Assembly (NCBI RefSeq): GCF_001954135.1
Contig: NZ_MBEQ01000075.1
Location: 1 to 36,001, forward strand
DNA: 36,001 nt
Direction of reading: 5' to 3'
DNA from: Mycobacterium sp. GA-1841
GTDB lineage: Bacteria > Actinomycetota > Actinomycetes > Mycobacteriales > Mycobacteriaceae
Part shown: one piece after another, positions 8,471-15,992 of the stretch
Layout: every line of letters starts with the position of its first letter
Position numbering within the stretch: the stretch's first letter is position 1
Translations under genes and position numbers: made by a program
Notes under the pieces: model-generated
Seen by the model: the letters and a program-made list of their open reading frames with translations, nothing else
Database searches by the model: none
What the model was told of the DNA's origin: nothing

Positions 8471-9766
8471 ATGACTGCCCAGCTGGACGACTTGGATTTG
8501 CGCCTCACCGAACTGGCGCCCGGCGCCGACAGCGGTATCGCGCCGCGTGCAGGCGTGGTCGGGCTGGGCATGATCGGCGGCGGCGTGGCGGTGAGCCTCG
8601 AGAGCCGCGGCCGCATCCCGGTCGTGCACGACGTGCGGACGGAGGCGGCCGGAGAACTAGGCCTGGCCTTGGCGGTGCCCACCCCGGCGGAGGTGGCCGA
8701 GGTCAGTGACGTGGTGCTGATCGCCGTCGTCGACGCCACCCAGGTGCGGGAAGTGCTGCACGGCGACGACGGCGTGCTGGCCGGTTCCCGGCCGGGTGTG
8801 ATCGTGGTGCTGCTGTCCACCGTCTCGGTGCCCGATGTGCAGGCTTTGGCGCAGGATTGCCGCGCTTACGGAGTAGAACTACTGGACTGCGGTGTGACTC
8901 CGGGAGATCAGGCCGCACACAACGGCATGGTGGCCATGGTCGGCGGTGACGACGACACCGTGGCACGCGCCATGCCGGTGCTGGCGGACTTCGCCAAGAA
9001 GGTCGTGCACTGCGGACCGCTCGGCGCCGGGATGTCGACGAAGATCGCCCGCAACGTACTGACCTACGGCAGCTGGCGCGCCGCGCACGAGGCCGCCGCG
9101 CTGGCCCGCTCGGCCGGTGTGGATCCGGCCACCCTGATCGAGGTCATCGACGAAGCCGACCCGACCGGCGCCACGCCGCTGCTGTGGCTGCGCAACCAGG
9201 TCGCCGACCCCGAGCTGGCCGCCGAAGCCGGTCCGCAGGTGCTCCGTCTGATGGACAAAGACCTCAGTGCAGCACAGGAATTGGCCACCGGAAACGGTGT
9301 GCCCGTGCCGTTGGTCAACGCTGCGCGCACGCACGGCGACGAGACGCTCGGAATCGTCGCGGACGCACCGCCGGCGACCGACCGGACCTCCCGCGGCCTG
9401 CGGACCATGGACGAGGTCTACGGCACCGGACTGGCCGACGCGATGCCCGCCGAACGCAAGCCGGCCCTGGCCATGACCGTCGACCACCTGTTCGGCGAGG
9501 TCTGGAACCGGCCGGGGCTGTCGCTGCGGGACCGGCGTCTGGTGGTGCTCGGCGCCACCGCGATGCTGGGCCGTGCCGACCTGATCGAGGTCCAGGTGCG
9601 CGGGGCGTTGATCAACGGTGAGCTCACCGAAAGCGAGCTCGACGAGAACGTGCTGCAACTGCACTACTACGCCGGCTGGGGCAACGGCACCGCCGTGCAG
9701 GCCGGAGTGAACGCCGCGTTGGCCGGCTGGAAGGACGGGTTCGTCGCTCCCGCCGAGGAGGGCTGA
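8471..9766 (+). CDS. fusion: 3-hydroxyisobutyrate-type dehydrogenase + carboxymuconolactone decarboxylase domain
   Basis: This 431-residue protein carries two enzyme modules. Residues 25-300 form a beta-hydroxyacid dehydrogenase: GVVGLGMIGGG nucleotide-binding loop (about 29-38), Asp54 at the end of the second strand favouring NAD, a substrate-loop equivalent at DCGVTPG (about 139), and LGAGMSTKIARN with the catalytic Lys191 and Asn195 of the family. Residues 315-420 form a carboxymuconolactone decarboxylase (CMD/AhpD-like) domain (PALAMTVDHLFGEVW, LSLRDRRLVVLGA, VRGALINGEL). It lacks the CxxC of AhpD peroxidases, so a decarboxylase or other CMD role is more likely. The ribosome binding site is GGAG, eight bases before ATG. 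The fusion suggests two consecutive steps, oxidation then decarboxylation or lactone processing, on a small carboxylate. The substrate is unknown. Confidence 0.9.
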   Translation: MTAQLDDLDLRLTELAPGADSGIAPRAGVVGLGMIGGGVAVSLESRGRIPVVHDVRTEAAGELGLALAVPTPAEVAEVSDVVLIAVVDATQVREVLHGDDGVLAGSRPGVIVVLLSTVSVPDVQALAQDCRAYGVELLDCGVTPGDQAAHNGMVAMVGGDDDTVARAMPVLADFAKKVVHCGPLGAGMSTKIARNVLTYGSWRAAHEAAALARSAGVDPATLIEVIDEADPTGATPLLWLRNQVADPELAAEAGPQVLRLMDKDLSAAQELATGNGVPVPLVNAARTHGDETLGIVADAPPATDRTSRGLRTMDEVYGTGLADAMPAERKPALAMTVDHLFGEVWNRPGLSLRDRRLVVLGATAMLGRADLIEVQVRGALINGELTESELDENVLQLHYYAGWGNGTAVQAGVNAALAGWKDGFVAPAEEG

Positions 9767-9800
9767 CGCAACCCCTCACTCGCCGCGATACAAACAAACA

Positions 9801-9822
9801 GGCCCCCTCCAAGGAGGGGGCC
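9801..9822 (-). terminator. intrinsic terminator after tRNA-Tyr (possibly bidirectional)
   Basis: GGCCCCCTCC and GGAGGGGGCC form a perfect 10-bp stem with a 2-base loop. On the minus strand it lies eight bases past the tRNA 3' end and is followed by TGTTTGTTTGT, a T-rich tail, so it should end the tRNA transcript. From the plus side it lies 35 bases after the dehydrogenase-fusion stop codon and could also serve that gene, though the tail there is less T-rich. Confidence 0.85.
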
Positions 9823-9829
9823 TGGCTTG

Positions 9830-9912
9830 TGGCAGATGCAGGATTCGAACCTGCGTAGGCGTAAGCCGACGGATTTACAGTCCGCTCCCATTGGCCGCTC
9901 GGGCAATCTGCC
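9830..9912 (-). tRNA. tRNA-Tyr (anticodon GTA)
   Basis: This 83-base cloverleaf on the minus strand has a 7-bp acceptor stem (GGCAGAT pairing with ATCTGCC), discriminator A, a D-arm with CCC/GGG pairing, an anticodon stem closing CTGTAAA with anticodon GTA (bases 9876-9878), a long class II variable arm as expected for bacterial tRNA-Tyr, and a T-arm GCAGG-TTCGAAT-CCTGC. The CCA end is not encoded. Its promoter shares the 107-bp gap with the divergent yajQ gene. Confidence 0.95.
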
Positions 9913-10019
9913 TGGTTCGCGCCGCCCCGTCTCCGGTTTGGTGCGACTAGCAGGGTACAACGAGGATGTACCTAAGTTACAAACCGGCAGGACTCACCGA
10001 GGGAAGGGAGAGGCATCCA

Positions 10020-10511
10020 ATGGCGGATTCCAGCTTCGACGTCGTCAGCAAGGTCGACCGTCAGGAGGTCGACAACGCGCTCAACCAGGCCGCCAAGGAG
10101 CTGTCCACCCGGTTCGACTTCCGCGGCACCGACACCAGCATCGCCTGGAAGGGCGAAGAGGTGATCGAACTCACCTCCAGTACCGAGGAGCGGGTCAAGG
10201 CCGCGGTCGACGTGTTCAAGGAGAAATTGGTCCGTCGCGACATCTCGATGAAGGCGTTCGACGCGGGTGAGCCGCAGGCCAGCGGGAAGACCTACAAGGT
10301 GACCGGCGACATCAAGCAGGGCATCACCAGCGAGCAGGCCAAGAAGATCACCAAGCTCATCCGCGACGAGGGCCCCAAGGGCGTCAAGGCGCAGATCCAG
10401 GGCGACGAGATCCGGGTCAGCTCGAAGAAGCGTGACGACCTGCAAGCCGTCATCTCGTTGCTGAAGGGCGCCGACCTGGACGTGGCGTTGCAGTTCGTCA
10501 ACTACCGCTGA
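10020..10511 (+). CDS. yajQ: YajQ-family nucleotide-binding protein
   Basis: This 163-residue protein matches the YajQ (UPF0234) family along its whole length: N-terminal ADSSFDVVSKVDRQEVDNAL, then RFDFRGTDTSI, and the C-terminal half with TGDIKQGITSEQAKKITKLI and LQFVNYR at the end. Family members fold as two ferredoxin-like domains and bind nucleotides; some bind cyclic di-GMP. The role in mycobacteria is not settled. The M. tuberculosis counterpart is Rv0566c (also 163 residues, from memory). The ATG at 10020 follows a GGGAAGGGAGAGG ribosome binding site. The stop codon lies eight bases before the palindromic hairpin at 10519. Confidence 0.95.
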   Translation: MADSSFDVVSKVDRQEVDNALNQAAKELSTRFDFRGTDTSIAWKGEEVIELTSSTEERVKAAVDVFKEKLVRRDISMKAFDAGEPQASGKTYKVTGDIKQGITSEQAKKITKLIRDEGPKGVKAQIQGDEIRVSSKKRDDLQAVISLLKGADLDVALQFVNYR

Positions 10512-10518
10512 CGCCGAG

Positions 10519-10567
10519 CGTGAAGAAGATCGCGAGATTCTCGAGGGATCTCGCGATCTTCTTCACG
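10519..10567. terminator. long palindromic hairpin, copy 1 of a repeated element
   Basis: The arms are GTGAAGAAGATCGCGAGAT (10520-10538) and its exact reverse complement (10548-10566), extended by a C-G pair at 10519/10567. The 9-base loop can shrink to 7 by a T-G pair. It lies between the convergent ends of yajQ and the MFS gene, and the MFS stop codon (10563-10565) lies inside its right arm. A nearly identical copy lies at 15932-15978. There is no T-tract, so it would be a mycobacterial-type terminator or RNA-stabilising hairpin. Confidence 0.75.
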
Positions 10568-11732
10568 TTGGACGCCACACGGGGATGTAGCGGTGCATGG
10601 TGGCGGCCCCGGCGCAGGCCACCGCACCGAGAGCGGCGGCCGCGACACCCAGTGGGGCAACGACTGCCACCCCGCCGACCGACAACGGGCCGAGAAACAT
10701 CCCGCTGTCGTGCATGAGCCGCCAGGCCGCCAAGAACTCGGCCCGGGTCGCGGCGGGCGCGACATCGGCGCCCAGCGTCATGATCACGCCGTTGCCGAGT
10801 CCGTTCCCCACGCCCATCAACACCGCCACCGCCGTCATACCGATCGCCCCGGCGGCGAACGGCAACGCGAACAGCGACGCCCCAATCACGAGCAGTGACG
10901 GCACCGCCATCGCACGGCGCCCATAACGATCCATCACCATCCCGGCCGGATACGAGCACAACAGATCGGCCAGCGCACCGATCCCGAACACCACCGACGC
11001 CGCCGCCGCGGTCAACCCGATGTGATCGGCCCACAGCGGCAACACCGCGTCCCGCGATGCCCGCGCTGCGCCCATCATCAGCGCGCCCAGCCCGAGGGTG
11101 CTCAACAGCCCGCGGTGCGTGCGCACGATCTCGGCCAGCCGTACACCGCCGGGCACCGCTCCCTCGGGACGCGGCGGGTCGGCCAGCCGGGCCATCAGAT
11201 ACCCCGACACCACGATGCCGACCAGTTGCACCAGGAAACCGCCGTGGGTACCGACGGCCAGGATCACCGCGGCTCCGACGAGTGGTCCGATGAAGTAGCC
11301 CAACCGCCACGTCAGGGCGAAGGTGGCCATCGCGCGGGCGCGTCGGGCCACGCCGACGGCCTCGGCCAGATAGCTCTGCCGCGCCAAACCCCAGACCGCA
11401 CTGGCAAACCCGGTCAGCAGCGTGCCGATGCCGAGGACCACCGGAGTCCAGGCGATCAGGGACAACAGCACACCGGCGGTGCCGAGCGAGGATCCGACGA
11501 TGATCGACCGGCGCTCACCGAACCGGGCCACCATGCGGCCGGCCGGTAGATCACCGAGCACCGCGCCGAGCCCGACGAGCGCGACGATGAAACCAGACGC
11601 GGCCACCGAGGCGCCCAGATCCCGTGCAATCAGCGCGATCACGGGTGCGCCGGCGCCCTGACCGATGCCGAAGATCGCGGACGGCAGGAAGACCGTGGTG
11701 ACGAGGGAGCGGAGCGGGACGCCCTCGCTCAC
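10563..11732 (-). CDS. MFS transporter, last gene of the organosulfur-type operon
   Basis: This 389-residue protein has about twelve membrane segments and the major facilitator signature after helix 2 (GDLPAGRMVARFGERRS, about residues 48-64), with a second copy of the pattern at CSYPAGMVMDRYGRRAM. It resembles drug/metabolite exporters; the cargo cannot be read from sequence. The start is the GTG at 11732, overlapping the monooxygenase stop codon as GTGA, which implies translational coupling. Its place in the operon suggests export of a toxic intermediate or uptake of a related compound (inference). The final codons run into the 10519-10567 hairpin. Confidence 0.85.
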   Translation of the reverse strand: MSEGVPLRSLVTTVFLPSAIFGIGQGAGAPVIALIARDLGASVAASGFIVALVGLGAVLGDLPAGRMVARFGERRSIIVGSSLGTAGVLLSLIAWTPVVLGIGTLLTGFASAVWGLARQSYLAEAVGVARRARAMATFALTWRLGYFIGPLVGAAVILAVGTHGGFLVQLVGIVVSGYLMARLADPPRPEGAVPGGVRLAEIVRTHRGLLSTLGLGALMMGAARASRDAVLPLWADHIGLTAAAASVVFGIGALADLLCSYPAGMVMDRYGRRAMAVPSLLVIGASLFALPFAAGAIGMTAVAVLMGVGNGLGNGVIMTLGADVAPAATRAEFLAAWRLMHDSGMFLGPLSVGGVAVVAPLGVAAAALGAVACAGAATMHRYIPVWRPT

Positions 11733-13066
11733 GCGCTGGTTTCGGCCGCCGTCACCGTGTAACGGCTGGGCTGGTGCGTCAAGCCGTAGTGCCCGCGCAG
11801 CGTCGTCGCGGTGTAGTCGGTGCGGAACAGTCCGCGCCGCTGCAGGATCGGCACGATCTGCTCGACGAAGTCCTCCAAGCCGCCGGGCAGATACGGCGGC
11901 ATGATGTTGAAACCGTCGGCGGCGCCCTCGGTGAACCACAGCTCGAGGTCGTCGGCCACCTGCTCGGCGGTGCCGGCGAACGTCCGGTGCCCACGGCCGC
12001 CACCGAGTTTGGCGATCAATTGCCGCACGGTCAGCGACTCCCCCGCGGCCAGATCCTTGACCAGTTGGTAGCGACTCTTGTTGCCCTGGATCTGTTCGAT
12101 GGGCGGCAGCGCGGGCAACGGGGCGTCCAGCGCATGCGCGGTCAGGTCCACCCCGAGCATCTGCGACAGCTGACGCAACGAGTACTCAGGTGAAATCAGA
12201 TCGGTGAACTGCTGTTCCAACTCCAGCGCGGCGTCTTCGGTGGGACCGATGAACGGCACGATGCCGGGCAGGATCTTGACCTCGTCGGCGCTGCGGCCGA
12301 ACTTCACCGCGCGAGCCTTGACGTCACGGTAGAACGCCTTGCCGTCGGCAACCGAGCGTTGGGCGGTGAAGATGGCCTCGGCGTAGCGCGCGGCGAAGTC
12401 CTTGCCCGATTCCGAGGAGCCGGCCTGCACCAGCAGCGGACGGCCCTGCACCGAGCGCGGCGAGTTCAACGGACCGCGCACCGTGAAGTGCTCGCCGTCG
12501 TGGTCGATCGGGTGGACTTGCGCGGTGTCGGCGAAGATACCGGTGGACTCGTCGAGGACGAGCGCGTCGTCCTCCCAGCTGTCCCACAATGCGGTTGCCA
12601 CGTCGACGAATTCAGCAGCCCGCCGATAGCGTCCGGCGTGGTCGGGGATGCCCTCCACACCGAAGTTGGCCGCCTCGTCCTCACCGGCCGAGGTGACGAT
12701 GTTCCACCCGGCCCGCCCGCCGCTGATGTGATCCAGCGAGGCGAAACTACGGGCCAGGGTGTAGGGCTCGATGTAGCCGGTGGTCGCGGTGGCGATCAGG
12801 CCGACGTGCTCGGTGACGGTGGCCATCGCGGTCAACAGGGTGATGGGTTCGAAGATGGCCTGCGTGTTGTGCTTCACCCGCGGCCCGACCGCCAACCCGT
12901 CGGCGAAGAACACCGAGTCGAGCTTGCCATGCTCGGCCAACTGAGCCAGCTGCTGGAAGTGCTTGACGTCGGTCAGGTTTCGCACATCGGTGCGTGGGTG
13001 TCGCCATGCGGCTTCGTGGTGGCCGACGCCCATGAGAAAGGCATTGAGATGAAGTTGTCGGGTCAT
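11729..13066 (-). CDS. LLM-class FMN-dependent monooxygenase (NtaA/SnaA/DszA-type)
   Basis: This 445-residue protein starts MTRQLHLNAFLMGVGHHEAAWR, the typical opening of the NtaA/SnaA/DszA/DmoA branch of bacterial-luciferase-like monooxygenases, and keeps HISGGRAGWNIVTS (about residue 134) and LVQAGSSESGKDFAARYAE further on. These enzymes use reduced FMN and oxygen to attack carbon-sulfur or carbon-nitrogen bonds. A separate NAD(P)H:FMN reductase is normally required and none is found nearby. The ATG at 13066 has GAGGA upstream. It lies 11 bp after the permease and is coupled to the MFS gene. With the ABC transporter genes it suggests use of a sulfonate, sulfone or similar compound as a sulfur source. 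Confidence 0.9.
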   Translation of the reverse strand: MTRQLHLNAFLMGVGHHEAAWRHPRTDVRNLTDVKHFQQLAQLAEHGKLDSVFFADGLAVGPRVKHNTQAIFEPITLLTAMATVTEHVGLIATATTGYIEPYTLARSFASLDHISGGRAGWNIVTSAGEDEAANFGVEGIPDHAGRYRRAAEFVDVATALWDSWEDDALVLDESTGIFADTAQVHPIDHDGEHFTVRGPLNSPRSVQGRPLLVQAGSSESGKDFAARYAEAIFTAQRSVADGKAFYRDVKARAVKFGRSADEVKILPGIVPFIGPTEDAALELEQQFTDLISPEYSLRQLSQMLGVDLTAHALDAPLPALPPIEQIQGNKSRYQLVKDLAAGESLTVRQLIAKLGGGRGHRTFAGTAEQVADDLELWFTEGAADGFNIMPPYLPGGLEDFVEQIVPILQRRGLFRTDYTATTLRGHYGLTHQPSRYTVTAAETSA

Positions 13067-13077
13067 GTGATCGTCCT

Positions 13078-13947
13078 CTAGGTCGTGGCCCGCCAGCCGG
13101 ACAGGCGCCCCTCGATCGCCACCAGGATGGCGTTGAAGGTGACACCTACCAAGGCGATGGTGACGATGCCGGCGTACATGTTCGGGATCTGAAAGTTGAA
13201 TTGCGCGGCGGTGATCAGGTAACCGAGCCCGGCTTTGGCCCCGACCATCTCGGCGGCGATCAGCACCAGGATCGAGGAGGCGGCCGCCATCCGCAGGCCG
13301 GTGAAGATCGTCGGCACCGCGGCGGGCAGGATCACCTTCTGGAACAACCGGACCGGTGAAAGGCCGAGCGAACGCGCCGATTTGATCAACAGCGGATCCA
13401 CGGTGCGCACCCCGGAGATGGTGTTGAGCAGGATCGGGAACGACGCCGCATAGATCACCAACGCCACCTTGGAGGTCTCCCCGATACCGAGGATCAGGAT
13501 GAACACCGGCAGCAGGGCCAGCGCGGCGGTGTTGCGGAACAGTTCCAGGATCGGGTTGAGAAACTCCGCGACCGGCCGGTACCAGGCGATCGCCACACCC
13601 AGCGGGATGCTGACCGCGATCGCCACCGCCAGGCCCAGCAGAGCGCGTGACAGGCTGGACGAAACATGCTCGGCCAGTTGACCGTTGCCCGCCAGGGTGA
13701 ACCAGGCGCCGACAACCTCGGACAACGGTGGCAGAAACACCTTGTCCACCAGCCCGATCCGCGGAGCTATTTCCCACAGCGCCAGGAACGCGGCGATCAC
13801 CACGACCGGGCGCAGCAGACGCCACGTGAACGCTTGCAGGCGGCGGCGCCGGCGGTCCGGCTCGGATACCTCCGACGTCTCGGCCACGTTGTCGACAGAC
13901 GGCTGGGCCGCCGTATCAACGGGCGCCTCCGCAATCGCGTTAGACAT
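13078..13947 (-). CDS. ABC transporter permease (SsuC/TauC-type)
   Basis: This 289-residue inner-membrane permease has a hydrophilic N-terminal extension of about 45 residues ending in a basic RRRRR run, then about six membrane helices. The cytoplasmic coupling-loop (EAA-like) region reads SARSLGLSPVRLFQKVILPA (about 190-210). The family imports sulfonates, taurine, nitrate or nitrate-like ligands and pyrimidine precursors. The flavin monooxygenase downstream favours an organosulfur ligand. Its ATG overlaps the upstream ATPase stop codon region by 8 bp. Confidence 0.92.
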   Translation of the reverse strand: MSNAIAEAPVDTAAQPSVDNVAETSEVSEPDRRRRRLQAFTWRLLRPVVVIAAFLALWEIAPRIGLVDKVFLPPLSEVVGAWFTLAGNGQLAEHVSSSLSRALLGLAVAIAVSIPLGVAIAWYRPVAEFLNPILELFRNTAALALLPVFILILGIGETSKVALVIYAASFPILLNTISGVRTVDPLLIKSARSLGLSPVRLFQKVILPAAVPTIFTGLRMAAASSILVLIAAEMVGAKAGLGYLITAAQFNFQIPNMYAGIVTIALVGVTFNAILVAIEGRLSGWRATT

Positions 13948-14758
13948 GCTGAACCTCCTCGGACTGGGCGCGTTGTACCTCGTCGTGCAGCAGCGACCAG
14001 ATGTGGTGGCGCTGCGCCCGGAATCCCGCGCTGGACCGGATGTCGTCGGTGCTGCGGTCGATGTCGACGTCGACGATCTTCTTGATCCGCCCCGGCCGCG
14101 ACGTCAATACCGCCACCCGCTGACCGAGATACAGCGCCTCGTCGATGCCGTGGGTGATGAACAGGATGGTCTTGCCGGTGGCCTGCCAGATCCGCAGCAG
14201 CTCGTCCTGCAGCGATTCGCGGGTCTGGGCGTCCAGCGCGGCGAACGGCTCGTCCATCAGCAGCACCTCGGGGTCGAACGCCAGACTGCGGGCGATCGCG
14301 ACGCGCTGCTTCATCCCGCCCGACAGCTCGTGCGGATAACGATCGGCGAAGCCTTTCAGCCCGACCAGCTCGAGATACTCGTCAGCCCGCCGGCGACGCT
14401 CGGCGGCCGGCAAACCCTTTGCCTCCAGACCGAATTCGACATTCTTGCGGGCGGTGCGCCACGGCAGCAGGGCATACTGCTGGAACACGATGCCCCGATC
14501 GAGTCCGGGTCCGCGGACGGGCTTGCCGTCCAGCAGGATCTCCCCCGACGTCGGTTGGGTGAGCCCGCCGAGCAGGTCCAACAGCGTGGACTTACCGCAA
14601 CCGCTGGGTCCGACCAGAACCAGGAACTCCCCGGCCGCCAGCTCGATACTGATGTCCTGGATCGCGGTGAAACTGGTTTTCTCGCCGCGGATCGCGAAGC
14701 GCGTGGTGACGTTGCGCAGTTGCAATTTGGGTAGATCGCTCTTCGTCTGTCCACTCAT
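13940..14758 (-). CDS. ABC transporter ATP-binding protein (SsuB/TauB-type)
   Basis: This 272-residue ATPase has Walker A GPSGCGKST (about 50-58), a Q-loop in VFQQYALLPW (about 91), the signature LSGGMKQR (145-152), Walker B LLMDEPFAALD (166-176) and the switch His203 in ITHGIDEAL. The VFQQYALLPW sequence is characteristic of the nitrate/sulfonate/taurine importer group. The ATG overlaps the TGA of the binding-protein gene (ATGA), so the importer genes are translationally coupled. Confidence 0.95.
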   Translation of the reverse strand: MSGQTKSDLPKLQLRNVTTRFAIRGEKTSFTAIQDISIELAAGEFLVLVGPSGCGKSTLLDLLGGLTQPTSGEILLDGKPVRGPGLDRGIVFQQYALLPWRTARKNVEFGLEAKGLPAAERRRRADEYLELVGLKGFADRYPHELSGGMKQRVAIARSLAFDPEVLLMDEPFAALDAQTRESLQDELLRIWQATGKTILFITHGIDEALYLGQRVAVLTSRPGRIKKIVDVDIDRSTDDIRSSAGFRAQRHHIWSLLHDEVQRAQSEEVQHV

Positions 14759-15813
14759 TTGTGTGCCAATGCCTGACCGTCGGGGCCGCTACCGTTGGGA
14801 AAAGTCCCGTTGGCATACGGATTGAATTCGTTGGTGTAGAGGTCTTTTGCGGTCAACTTGCCCGGCTCGAGCTCACCGTTGCGAACCAGCCAGTCGATCC
14901 AGGTCTGCAGTTCTCGGTCGGCGATCACCGCACCGGGCACCGGAATCCCTGAGCTGCGCCAGTATTCGATGGCTTTCGTGTCCTCGTTGCGGTTCCGCTT
15001 GTTGATGATCTCGCGGAACTTGGCCACCACCTCATCCCGCGGCGTCACCTGCGCCCAGCGGACCGCGCGTGCCGTGCCCTGGACGAAATCGGCCACCGCA
15101 TCGCGGTTCTTGGCCAGGAAATCGTCGCGCACCACATAGGTGCCGTAACTGAACGCGCCGAACAGCGACTTGTCGGTGAACAGCGGCCGGATCCCACCAC
15201 GTTGCAGTGCCGACTCCCGGTAGATCTCGTTGAGCGCCGCGACATCGATCTGCCCGTCGCGCAGGGCCTGCTCGGTGTTGACGGGAGGCACCACCGTGAG
15301 CGTGACCGTCTTGATCTCGTCGTTGGTCAACCCCTGCTCGGCCAACCATTCCCGGGTGAGGAACTCGTGGTGGGCGCCGAGGGTGTTCATCCCGACCTTC
15401 TTGCCGATCAGGTCGCGGGCCGAGCGAATCGGGCTGTTCTCCAGCACGTAATAGCCGGTGTATTCCTCCTCGTCGGCGCCGTAGGAGCTGAGCACCGAGG
15501 TGATCGGCGCACCGGCGGCATTGAGTTTGACCACGGCACCGTTGAACGCCGAACCGAAATCGATGTCACCGGTGGCCACCGACTGGATGTCCTGCGGCCC
15601 GCTGGTGGTGTTACCCACCCACTCCAGCTTGACCTTGTCGTAATAGCCGAGCTCCTCGGCGAGTTCGTGGAACTCGACCTCGCCGGTCCACCCCTGATAC
15701 CGCAGCACCGTTTTGCCGTCTTCGGTGCGCGCCGCCCCGCCGGAGGAGCCACACCCGGTCAGCACCATCACGAGTGCGCCAAGCATCGCGAGTACCGAAC
15801 TGAATAGGCGCAT
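14755..15813 (-). CDS. ABC transporter substrate-binding lipoprotein (SsuA/NMT1-like)
   Basis: This 352-residue protein has a signal peptide with lipobox LTGC (Cys21), so it should be a lipid-anchored solute receptor on the outer face of the membrane. The mature part follows the SsuA/TauA/NMT1 pattern: LRYQGWTGEVEF near the start, SVATGDIDFG in the first lobe, DLIGKKVGMNTLGAHHEFL at the hinge, and a long C-terminal helical part. It is the first gene of a five-gene minus-strand operon (receptor, ATPase, permease, monooxygenase, MFS). A GGGGAGA ribosome binding site precedes ATG at 15813. The ligand is probably a sulfonate-like anion, by context only. Confidence 0.92.
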   Translation of the reverse strand: MRLFSSVLAMLGALVMVLTGCGSSGGAARTEDGKTVLRYQGWTGEVEFHELAEELGYYDKVKLEWVGNTTSGPQDIQSVATGDIDFGSAFNGAVVKLNAAGAPITSVLSSYGADEEEYTGYYVLENSPIRSARDLIGKKVGMNTLGAHHEFLTREWLAEQGLTNDEIKTVTLTVVPPVNTEQALRDGQIDVAALNEIYRESALQRGGIRPLFTDKSLFGAFSYGTYVVRDDFLAKNRDAVADFVQGTARAVRWAQVTPRDEVVAKFREIINKRNRNEDTKAIEYWRSSGIPVPGAVIADRELQTWIDWLVRNGELEPGKLTAKDLYTNEFNPYANGTFPNGSGPDGQALAHK

Positions 15814-15931
15814 GGCCGTTGTCTCCCCAAGAGTCGCGGTGATTGTCGCGGCTCATGGTGGCAACAAACTCGGGCCAGGTAACCCTTTAGCCTCGCGAAG
15901 AATCGAAAGCACGACACCCCGCGGGGCCAAT

Positions 15932-15978
15932 GTGAAGAAGATCGCGAGATTTTCGAGGAATCTCGCGATCTTCTTCAC
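15932..15978. terminator. long palindromic hairpin, copy 2 of a repeated element
   Basis: The arms GTGAAGAAGATCGCGAGAT (15932-15950) and its exact reverse complement (15960-15978) enclose TTTCGAGGA, whose outer bases can also pair. It differs from copy 1 only inside the loop and in the flanks. It lies 15 bp after the last gene of the mce-region operon, in the right place to end that transcript, and about 120 bp upstream of the organosulfur operon start. Confidence 0.75.
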
Positions 15979-15992
15979 GTTGGGCGCAGAGG

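Noticed and set aside
9830..9912. tRNA-Tyr as an attachment site of an integrated element
   Set aside because: No integrase gene and no duplicated tRNA 3' end were seen within the window.
13067..13825. Upstream in-frame extension of the flavin monooxygenase
   Set aside because: It overlaps the permease gene almost completely; the family opening MTRQLHLNAF and a ribosome binding site fix the start at 13066.
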